Origin: Archivesica marissinica
Lineage: Eukaryota > Mollusca > Bivalvia > Venerida > Vesicomyidae
DNA length: 64,000 bases
Reading direction: 5' to 3'
Assembly (NCBI GenBank): GCA_014843695.1
Contig: CM026398.1
Coordinates: 19,938,683 to 20,002,682 of the forward strand
Both the position numbers and the translations under genes were made by a program. Below the pieces are notes generated by a model, which worked only from the letters and a program-made list of their open reading frames with translations, ran no database searches and was not told the DNA's origin. This document shows, piece by piece, positions 54,901 through 64,000 of this stretch (its first letter is position 1; the number at the start of each line of letters is the position of its first letter).

Positions 54901-56404
54901 ACATCAATAAATACAGTACACAGCAATAAATACAGTACATAGAAATAAATACACTACACAGCAATAAATACAGTACACAGCAATAAATACAGTACACAGC
55001 AATACATACAGTACACAGCAATAAATACACTACACAGCAATACATACACTACACAGCAATAAATACAGTACACAGCAATAAATACAGTACACAGCAATAC
55101 ATACAGTACACAGCAATAAATACACTACACAGCAATAAATACACTACACAGCAATAAATACAGTACACAGCAATAAATACAGTACACAGCAATAAATACA
55201 CTACACAGCAATACATACAGTACACAGCAATAAATACACTACACAGCAATAAATACACTACACAGCAATAAATACACTACACAGCAATAAATACACTACA
55301 TAGCAATAAATACACTACACAGCAATAAATACACTACACAGCAATAAATACAGTACACAGCAATAAATACACTACACAGCAATAAATACAGTACACAGCA
55401 ATAAATACACTACACAGCAATAAATACACTACACAGCAATAAATACAGTACACAGCAATAAATACACTACACAGCAATAAATACAGTACACAGCAATAAA
55501 TACAGTACACAGCAATAAATACAGTACACAGCAATAAATACACTACACAGCAATAAATACACTACACAGCAATAAATACAGTACACAGCAATAAATACAC
55601 TACACAGCAATAAATACAGTACACATCAATAAATACACTACACAGCAATAAATACACTACACAGCAATAAATACACTACACAGCAATAAATACAGTACAC
55701 AGCAATAAATACAGTACACAGCAATAAATACAGTACACAGCAATAAATACACTACACAGCAATAAATACACTACACAGCAATAAATACAGTACACAGCAA
55801 TAAATACACTACACAGCAATAAATACACTACACAGCAATAAATACACTACACAGCAATACATACAGTGCACAGCAATACATACAGTACACAGCAATACAT
55901 ACAGTGCACAGCAATAAATACAGTACACAGCAATAAATACACTACACAGCAATACATACAGTGCACAGCAATAAATACACTACAAAGCAATACATACACT
56001 ACACAGCAATAAATACACTACACAGCAATAAATACAGTGCACAGCAATAAATACACTACACAGCAATACATACAGTACACAGCAATACATACAGTGCACA
56101 GCAATAAATACAGTACACATTGCAATAAATACACTACACAGCAATACATACAGTGCACAGCAATAAATACACTACACAGCAATAAATACACTACACAGCA
56201 ATAAATACACTACACAGCAATAAATACAGTACACAGCAATAAATACACTACACAGCAATAAATACAGTGCACAGCAATAAATACACTACACAGCAATACA
56301 TACAATACACAGCAATAAATACAGTACACAGCAATAAATACTCTACACAGCAATGCTGTGCACAGCAATACATACAGCACACAGCAATACATACAGCACA
56401 TACC
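51955..56404. repeat. 19-bp satellite, about 230 copies
   Basis: The unit is CAGCAATAAATACACTACA with C/G (CAGTACA) and A/C (ATACATAC) variants. Rare variants recur at about 1.54-1.56 kb: the text from 53341 is repeated from 54901, and GTACACATTGCAATAAATAC at about 54572 recurs at about 56112. So a segment of about 81-82 units was duplicated in tandem. Confidence 0.96.
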
Positions 56405-56481
56405 ATTTGTTGGAGTCGCATACAACATACTGAAACAAAATTACAAGTTTTAATATAATCAAATTATAATTAGAGAAAACA

Positions 56482-56735
56482 TATGTTATATTTCGGGTTT
56501 TACGCCTGCATCAGCACCATTTTTGGGCTATATCGCCGGCGGGCAGTTTACCTAACAACACATTTCCTGGGCAGGCTCCAGCGGTTAACCAGTACTTGGG
56601 TGCACCAACCTCCGTAAGAAACTGCCAACTTTTTCATATAAATGAGACATGGCCTCGAACCCATGACCATCAGTGATGATAGGTTACAGTGGTATACAAG
56701 TCAGCGACCGTAACCACTCGACCACGGAGGCGGAC
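56482..56735 (-). mobile_element. SINE family 2, copy with 14-bp target-site duplication
   Basis: Perfect AATTAGAGAAAACA repeats lie at 56468-56481 and 56736-56749. Compared with the other copies, the segment around the B box has lost about 11 bp. Confidence 0.9.
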
Positions 56736-56847
56736 AATTAGAGAAAACAATCAATATATCAGTTTAAAAATAAACGAAACATTAACATATAACTCGAACA
56801 ATAATGATACACTTCATCTGACAATCTATTTCTGACTATAATTTATA

Positions 56848-57045
56848 TAGTCAAACCTGTCTTAAGCAGCCAGTCAAGGGAATCACAGAATGTGGCTTCT
56901 TAGCACAGGTGGCTGCTTACTAGGTCAAATGTATAATAGATAGCACAGGTGGCTGCTTACTAGGTCAAATGTATAATAGAACAACATTTTGAGAATCTGG
57001 GAACTGGCTGCTTAATGGAGGTGACAACTAACACATGTTTGACTG
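56848..57045. mobile_element. TA-flanked MITE, CAGTCAAACCTG family, diverged copy
   Basis: The left end is TAGTCAAACCTG and the right end CATGTTTGACTG followed by TA. An internal segment of about 40 bp (GGTGGCTTCTTAC-like, GTCAAATGTATAATAGA) is duplicated at 56900-56980. Confidence 0.75.
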
Positions 57046-57225
57046 TATAAGCCATAAATGTAATCACATGTTTGTCCCATTGATTTAACCAACACCCATA
57101 ACCTTCCATATTCATGGAGTTTTGTTGTTGCATTAGGTTTTACGGCTCATGCTATTTGGCATCAAAAAGGATTAAAATTTAGGTTCACATCTCTTATATA
57201 AAGAAATAAGATTTGGAATCAATAC

Positions 57226-57252
57226 TGTCACACCGGCAGCGGCTGTGACAGC
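57226..57252. repeat. Short hairpin
   Basis: CTGTCACA and TGTGACAG are perfectly complementary around a GC-rich loop. A 23-bp direct duplication (GGTGGTTCCAATTATAAACT) follows near 57298-57345. Confidence 0.6.
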
Positions 57253-57432
57253 ACCAAGTGTTCAGACACAAACGGTACGACATGCACGGCTCAATCAGTG
57301 GTTCCAATTATAAACTACCCGGTGGTTCCAATTATAAACTACCCGAATACCCGGGTCACACACCTGGCTTACAGCAGTGGACACGCATACCCAACCTGTA
57401 AATGAAATAATATAGTAAATGTTTGTACTTAC

Positions 57433-57459
57433 TTGTGAATGTTAAAGTTTGTGATTGTC
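57433..57459 (-). CDS. Candidate CACNA2D microexon (27 nt)
   Basis: On the minus strand a strong acceptor (TTTTTTATTTCAG) and a perfect GTAAGT donor bracket 27 nt. The length is divisible by three and the phase is 1 in, 1 out. That fits splicing to the exon at 50654, which needs one incoming base. In that frame it encodes QSQTLTFT plus a split Thr. There is no homology proof; it may be a chance match in AT-rich sequence. Confidence 0.33.
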
Positions 57460-57579
57460 CTGAAATAAAAAACATCAGTGCATTTAATATACATTCTTAT
57501 ATATCTCATTCAATACACATAATATAGCATGAATATTGAACGTGGTAACAATGAGTAAAGATACTTCACAGGTGTTTTA

Positions 57580-58405
57580 TACATACAAACTGTACAATAA
57601 GTGTCTTATAGAAACTGTACAATAAATGTCTTATAGAAACTGTACAATAAGAAACTGTACAATAAGTGTTTTATACAAACTGTACATCATCACTGATGGT
57701 CACGGGTTCGAGCCCCGCTCAGGCCGTGTCTCATTTATATGAAAAAGTTGGCAGTTTCTTACGGAGGTTGGTGCACCCAAGTACTGGTTAACCGCTGGAG
57801 CCTGCCCAGGAAAGGTGTTGTTAAGTAAACTGCCCGCCGGCGATATAGCCCAAAATGGTGCTGATGCAGGCGTAAAACCCGAAATATAACATAACATAAC
57901 AAACTGTACAATAAGTGTCTTATAGAAACTGTACAATAAGAAACTGTACAATATGTGTCTTATACAAACTGTACAATAGGTGTCTTATACAAACTGTACA
58001 ATAAGTGTTTTATACAAATTGTACAATAAGTGTCTTATACAAACTGTACAATAAGTGTTTTATACAAACTGTACAATAAGTGTTTTATACAAACTGTACA
58101 ATAAGTGGCTTATACAAACTGTACAATAAGTGTTTTATACAAACTGTACAATAAGTGTTTTATACAAACTGTACAATAAGTGGCTTATACAAACTGTACA
58201 ATAAATGTTTTATACAAACTATACAATAAGTGTTTTATACAAACTGTACAATAAGTGGCTTATACAAACTGTACATTAAGTGTTTTATACAAACTGTACA
58301 ATAAATGTTTTATACAAACTGTACAATAAGTAAATATACTTCACAAGTGTTTGATACAAACTGTACAATAAGTAAATATACTTCACAGGTGTTTTCTGCA
58401 AACTG
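57580..58405. repeat. 25-bp minisatellite interrupted by a SINE
   Basis: The unit contains AACTGTACAATAAGTGTTTT followed by ATACA. Variants have CTTATAGA or GGCTTATACA. The array is split by the SINE family 2 copy at 57686-57900. Confidence 0.93.
57686..57900 (+). mobile_element. SINE family 2, 5'-truncated copy inserted in the 25-bp array
   Basis: It starts inside the head (CATCACTGATGGTCACGGGT) and runs through the body to an ATAACATAACATAAC tail. Both flanks are array sequence (AAACTGTACA), so the insertion happened after the array formed. Confidence 0.88.
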
Positions 58406-58444
58406 TACCTTAATATCTTGACATTTCAAGGTTGATCGTATCCC

Positions 58445-61165
58445 ATTATATGCAGTATTGCATTCTATATGGTATTTCAGTATATGCAGTATTGCATTCT
58501 ATATGGTATTTCAGTATATGCAGTATTGCATTCTATATGGTATTTCAGTATATGCAGTATTGCATTCTATATGGTATTTCAGTACATGCAGTATTGCATT
58601 CTATATGGTATTTCAGTACATGCAGTATTGCATTCTATATGGTATTTCAGTATATGCAGTATTGCATTCTATATGGTATTTCAGTACATGCAGTATTGCA
58701 TTCTATATGGTATTTCAGTACATGCAGTATTGCATTCTATATGGTATTTCAGTATATGCAGTATTGCATTCTATATGGTATTTCAGTATATGCAGTATTG
58801 CATTCTATATGGTATTTCAGTATATGCAGTATTGCATTCTATATGGTATTTCAGTATATGCAGTATTCCATTCTATATGGTATTTCAGTATATGCAGTAT
58901 TGCATTCTATATGGTATTTCAGTATATGCAGTATTGCATTCTATATGGTATTTCAGTACATGCAGTATTGCATTCTATATGGTATTTCAGTATATGCAGT
59001 ATTGCATTCCATATGGTATTTCAGTACATGCAGTATTGCATTCTATATGGTATTTCAGTATATGCAGTATTGCATTCTATATGGTATTTCAGTATATGCA
59101 GTATTGCATTCCATATGGTATTTCAGTACATGCAGTATTGCATTCTATATGGTATTTCAGTACATGCAGTATTGCATTCTATATGGTATTTCAGTATATG
59201 CAGTATTCTTCTATATGTTCAGTAATGCAGTATTGCATTCTATATGGTATTTCAGTATATGCAGTATTGCATTCTATATGGTATTTCAGTATATGCAGTA
59301 TTGCATTCTATATGGTATTTCAGTATATGCAGTATTCCATTCTATATGGTATTTCAGTACATGCAGTATTCCATTCTATATTTCAGTACATGCAGTATTC
59401 CATTCTATATGGTATTTCAGTATATGCAGTATTCCATTCTATATTTCAGTATATGCAGTATTCCATTCTATATGGTATTTCAGTACATGCAGTATTGCAT
59501 TCTATATGGTATTTCAGTATATGCAGTATTCCATTCTATATTTCAGTACATGCAGTATTCCATTCTATATGGTATTTCAGTGCAGTATTCCATTCTATAT
59601 TTCAGTATATGCAGTATTCCATTCTATATTTCAGTATATGCAGTATTGCATTCTATATGGTATTTCAGTATATGCAGTATTGCATTCTATATGGTATTTC
59701 AGTATATGCAGTATTGCATTCTATATGGAGTATTGCATTCTATATTATTTCAGTATATGCAGTATTGCATTCTATATGGTATTTCAGTACATGCAGTATT
59801 GCATTCTATATGGTATTTCAGTATATGCAGTATTGCATTCCATATGGTATTTCAGTACATGCAGTATTGCATTCTATATGGTATTTCAGTATATGCAGTA
59901 TTGCATTCTATATGGTATTTCAGTATATGCAGTATTGCATTCCATATGGTATTTCAGTACATGCAGTATTGCATTCTATATGGTATTTCAGTACATGCAG
60001 TATTGCATTCTATATGGTATTTCAGTATATGCAGTATTCCATTCTATATGGTATTTCAGTACATGCAGTATTCCATTCTATATTTCAGTACATGCAGTAT
60101 TCCATTCTATATGGTATTTCAGTATATGCAGTATTCCATTCTATATTTCAGTATATGCAGTATTCCATTCTATATGGTATTTCAGTACATGCAGTATTGC
60201 ATTCTATATGGTATTTCAGTACATGCAGTATTGCATTCTATATGGTATTTCAGTATATGCAGTATTCCATTCTATATTTCAGTACATGCAGTATTCCATT
60301 CTATATGGTATTTCAGTGCAGTATTCCATTCTATATTTCAGTATATGCAGTATTCCATTCTATATTTCAGTATATGCAGTATTCCATTCTATATTTCAGT
60401 ATATGCAGTATTCCATTCTATATTTCAGTATATGCAGTATTCCATTCTATATGGTATTTTCAGTATATGCAGTATTCCATTCTATATTTCAGTACATGCA
60501 GTATTCTTCTATATGGTATTTCAGTGCAGTATTCCATTCTATTTCAGTATATGCAGTATTGCATTCTATATTTCAGTATATGCAGTATTGCATTCTATAT
60601 GGTATTTCAGTATATGCAGTATTGCATTCTATATGGTATTTCAGTATATGCAGTATTGCATTCTATATGGAGTATTGCATTCTATATGGTATTTCAGTAT
60701 ATGCAGTATTGCATTCTATATGGTATTTCAGTACATGCAGTATTGCATTCTATATGGTATTTCAGTATATGCAGTATTGCATTCCATATGGTATTTCAGT
60801 ACATGCAGTATTGCATTCTATATGGTATTTCAGTATATGCAGTATTGCATTCTATATGGTATTTCAGTATATGCAGTATTGCATTCCATATGGTATTTCA
60901 GTACATGCAGTATTGCATTCTATATGGTATTTCAGTACATGCAGTATTGCATTCTATATGGTATTTCAGTATATGCAGTATTCCATTCTATATGGTATTT
61001 CAGTACATGCAGTATTCCATTCTATATTTCAGTACATGCAGTATTCCATTCTATATGGTATTTCAGTATATGCAGTATTCCATTCTATATTTCAGTATAT
61101 GCAGTATTCCATTCTATATGGTATTTCAGTACATGCAGTATTGCATTCTATATGGTATTTCAGTA
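58445..61165. repeat. 34-bp satellite with 27-bp short form
   Basis: The unit contains GGTATTTCAGTATATGCAGT and ATTGCATTCTATAT (34 bp). The short form lacks ATGGTAT (27 bp) and usually has ATTCC instead of ATTGC. Blocks of variants repeat at about 950 bp (for example TATATGGAGTATTGCATTC at about 59723 and 60665). Frames over 900 codons are artefacts. Confidence 0.96.
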
Positions 61166-61859
61166 GTCGTGTCTAGTAAACTTTGCTGTATTAGTCGGTG
61201 TCCTAGTAAACTTTGCTGTATAGTTCGTCGGTGTCTAGTAAACTTTGCTTATTAGTCGGTGTCTAGTAAACTTTGCTGTATTAGTCGGTGTCTAATAACT
61301 TTGCTGTATTAGTCGGTGTCTAATAACTTGCTGTATTAGTCCCGGTGTCTACTAAACTTTGCTGTAATTAGTCGGTGTCTAATAACTTTGCTGTATTAGT
61401 CGGGTCTAATAACTTTGGCTGTATTAGCGGTTGTCTAATAAACTTTGCTGTATTAGTCGGTGTCTAATAACTTTGCTGTATTAGTCGTGTCTAATAACTT
61501 TGCTGTATTAGTCGGTGTCAATAAACTTTGCTGTATTAGTCGGTGTCTAATAACTTTGCTGTATTATTCGGTGTCTATAAACTTTGCTGTTATTAGTCGG
61601 TGTCTAATAAACTTTGCTGTATTAGTCGGTGTCTAATAACTTGCTGTATTAGTCGGTGTCTAGTAAACTTTGCTGTATTAGTCGGTGTCTAATAAACTTT
61701 GCTGTATTAGTCGGTGTCTAGTAAACTTTGCTTATTAGTCGGTGTCTAGTAAACTTTGCTGTATTAGTCGGTAGTAAACTTTGCTGTATTAGTCGGTGTC
61801 TAGTAAACTTTGCTGTATTAGTCGGTGTCTAGTAAACTTTGCTGTATTAGTCGGTGTCT
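61166..61859. repeat. 29-bp array with many single-base indels
   Basis: The unit contains TCGGTGTCTAGTAAACTTTG followed by CTGTATTAG. Single-base losses and gains are frequent, unlike the clean neighbours; it runs into the gap. Confidence 0.92.
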
Positions 61860-62859
61860 NNNNNNNNNNNNNNNNNNNNNNNNNNNNNNNNNNNNNNNNN
61901 NNNNNNNNNNNNNNNNNNNNNNNNNNNNNNNNNNNNNNNNNNNNNNNNNNNNNNNNNNNNNNNNNNNNNNNNNNNNNNNNNNNNNNNNNNNNNNNNNNNN
62001 NNNNNNNNNNNNNNNNNNNNNNNNNNNNNNNNNNNNNNNNNNNNNNNNNNNNNNNNNNNNNNNNNNNNNNNNNNNNNNNNNNNNNNNNNNNNNNNNNNNN
62101 NNNNNNNNNNNNNNNNNNNNNNNNNNNNNNNNNNNNNNNNNNNNNNNNNNNNNNNNNNNNNNNNNNNNNNNNNNNNNNNNNNNNNNNNNNNNNNNNNNNN
62201 NNNNNNNNNNNNNNNNNNNNNNNNNNNNNNNNNNNNNNNNNNNNNNNNNNNNNNNNNNNNNNNNNNNNNNNNNNNNNNNNNNNNNNNNNNNNNNNNNNNN
62301 NNNNNNNNNNNNNNNNNNNNNNNNNNNNNNNNNNNNNNNNNNNNNNNNNNNNNNNNNNNNNNNNNNNNNNNNNNNNNNNNNNNNNNNNNNNNNNNNNNNN
62401 NNNNNNNNNNNNNNNNNNNNNNNNNNNNNNNNNNNNNNNNNNNNNNNNNNNNNNNNNNNNNNNNNNNNNNNNNNNNNNNNNNNNNNNNNNNNNNNNNNNN
62501 NNNNNNNNNNNNNNNNNNNNNNNNNNNNNNNNNNNNNNNNNNNNNNNNNNNNNNNNNNNNNNNNNNNNNNNNNNNNNNNNNNNNNNNNNNNNNNNNNNNN
62601 NNNNNNNNNNNNNNNNNNNNNNNNNNNNNNNNNNNNNNNNNNNNNNNNNNNNNNNNNNNNNNNNNNNNNNNNNNNNNNNNNNNNNNNNNNNNNNNNNNNN
62701 NNNNNNNNNNNNNNNNNNNNNNNNNNNNNNNNNNNNNNNNNNNNNNNNNNNNNNNNNNNNNNNNNNNNNNNNNNNNNNNNNNNNNNNNNNNNNNNNNNNN
62801 NNNNNNNNNNNNNNNNNNNNNNNNNNNNNNNNNNNNNNNNNNNNNNNNNNNNNNNNNNN
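61860..62859. other. Assembly gap (1000 N)
   Basis: Exactly 1000 N between the 29-bp array and a resumed 27-bp array; true size and order are unknown. Confidence 0.99.
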
Positions 62860-63328
62860 TTTCAGTATATGCAGTATTCCATTCTATATTTCAGTATATG
62901 CAGTATTCCATTCTATATTTCAGTATATGCAGTATTCCATTCTATATTTCAGTATATGCAGTATTCCATTCTATATTTCAGTATATGCAGTATTCCATTC
63001 TATATTTCAGTACATGCAGTATTCCATTCTATATGGTATTTCAGTGCAGTATTCCATTCTATATTTCAGTATATGCAGTATTCCATTCTATATTTCAGTA
63101 TATGCAGTATTCCATTCTATATTTCAGTATATGCAGTATTCCATTCTATATTTCAGTATATGCAGTATTCCATTCTATATGGTATTTCAGTGCAGTATTC
63201 CATTCTATATGGTATTTCAGTGCAGTATTCCATTCTATATTTCAGTATATGCAGTATTCCATTCTATATTTCAGTACATGCAGTATTCCATTCTATATTT
63301 CAGTACATGCAGTATTCCATTTTATACA
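62860..63328. repeat. 27-bp short form of the 34-bp satellite, after the gap
   Basis: Units of TATTTCAGTATATGCAGTAT type, mostly the 27-bp form with ATTCC, occasionally with GGTATTTCAGTGCAGT. Confidence 0.95.
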
Positions 63329-63357
63329 TATTCAAAAAGGCATTATTAACCATAGTT

Positions 63358-64000
63358 TTATTCTCCCAGTTGGAGGAACAGTCTACTGGGACATGAAGAG
63401 AAATGGTGAACATTCTCCCAGTTGGAGGAACAGTCTACTGGGACATGAAGAGAAATGGTGAACATTCTCCCAGTTGGAGGAACAGTCTACTGGGACATGA
63501 AGAGAAATGGTGAACATTCTCCCAGTTGGAGGAACAATCTACTGGGACAGAGAAATGGTGAACATCTCCCAGTGGAGGAACAATCTACGGGACATGAAGA
63601 CAAAGGTGAACATTCTCCCAGTGGAGAACAGTTACTGGGACATGAAGACAAATGGTGAACATTCTCCCAGTTGGAGGAACAATCTACTGGGACATGAAGA
63701 CAAATGGTGAACATTTCCAGTTGGAGGAACAATCTAGGGACATGAAGAAAATGTGAACATTCTCCCGTTGGAGGAACAATTATGGGACTGAAGAAAAGGT
63801 GAACTTCTCCCAGTTGGAGGAACAATCTACTGGGACATGAAGACAATGGTGAACATTCTCCCAGTTGGAGGAACAGTCTACTGGGACATGAAGACAAATG
63901 GTGAACATTCTCCCAGTTGGAGGAACAGTCTACTGGGACATGAAGACAAATGGTGAACATTCTCCCAGTTGGAGGAACAATCTACTGGGACATGAAGACA
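63358..64000. repeat. 52-bp array running off the right edge
   Basis: The unit contains CTCCCAGTTGGAGGAACAGT and CTACTGGGACATGAAGA. Copies between about 63540 and 63820 carry many small deletions. CCCAGTTGG and TACTGGGA give each unit local inverted symmetry. Confidence 0.94.

Noticed and set aside
51955..56404. CRISPR array
   Set aside because: There are no unique spacers between repeats and no cas genes, and the window is eukaryotic; this is a plain 19-bp tandem repeat. The same applies to every other array here.
57365..57396. Possible second small exon next to the microexon (acceptor TTTCATTTACAG)
   Set aside because: The implied intron would be only 37 nt and the peptide matches no alpha-2/delta feature I know.
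58432..61255. Aromatic-rich repetitive ORFs over 900 codons
   Set aside because: 34-bp and 27-bp satellite units happen to lack stops. Three frames are open at once and there is no promoter or splice context.

Overview
This is nuclear DNA from an animal, most likely a lophotrochozoan and probably a bivalve mollusc. The evidence is intron-split genes with GT/AG junctions, tRNA-derived SINEs with target-site duplications, short TA- and TTAA-flanked DNA transposons, a decayed LINE tail, and a very heavy load of minisatellite and satellite arrays. The species cannot be fixed from sequence alone. Summing my intervals, about 39 kb of the roughly 62 kb of determined sequence is tandem repeat. Two runs of exactly 1000 N (13391-14390 and 61860-62859) are assembly gaps of unknown true size.

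Two real genes are visible, arranged tail to tail. On the plus strand, 4132-16589 holds the last three coding exons of DCP1 (mRNA-decapping enzyme 1), ending in the C-terminal trimerization domain. On the minus strand, 43993-50654 holds the last four coding exons of a voltage-gated calcium channel alpha-2/delta subunit (CACNA2D), ending in a GPI-type C-terminal signal; a 27-nt microexon at 57433-57459 may be a fifth. All exon phases agree. The 5' parts of both genes lie outside the window or were not recognised. Linkage of DCP1 and CACNA2D resembles the human DCP1B/CACNA2D4 and DCP1A/CACNA2D3 regions, so it may be ancestral.

Layout: 1-2926 is an 18-bp array. 2931-8710 holds DCP1 exons, nested MITEs, SINE pieces and a 56-bp array. 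8720-16497 is two satellites around a gap, all inside the last DCP1 intron. 16512-16589 is the DCP1 terminal exon. 16590-43990 is intergenic: arrays of 26, 55, 28, 45, 21, 58, about 50, 39 and 21 bp, with MITEs, SINEs and a LINE remnant between them. 43993-50654 is the CACNA2D 3' end. 51955-56404 is a 19-bp array. 57580-64000 is further arrays (25, 34/27, 29 and 52 bp) and the second gap.

The most striking observation is that two CACNA2D arrays were built from splice junctions. About 60 copies of a 38/42-bp unit each carry the 3' end of one exon plus its 5' splice site (44893-47270). Five copies of an 81-bp unit each carry the 3' splice site plus the start of the neighbouring exon (48262-48668), and they stay open in the gene's reading frame. 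The arrays in the DCP1 introns also stop only about 14-17 nt from the 3' splice sites.
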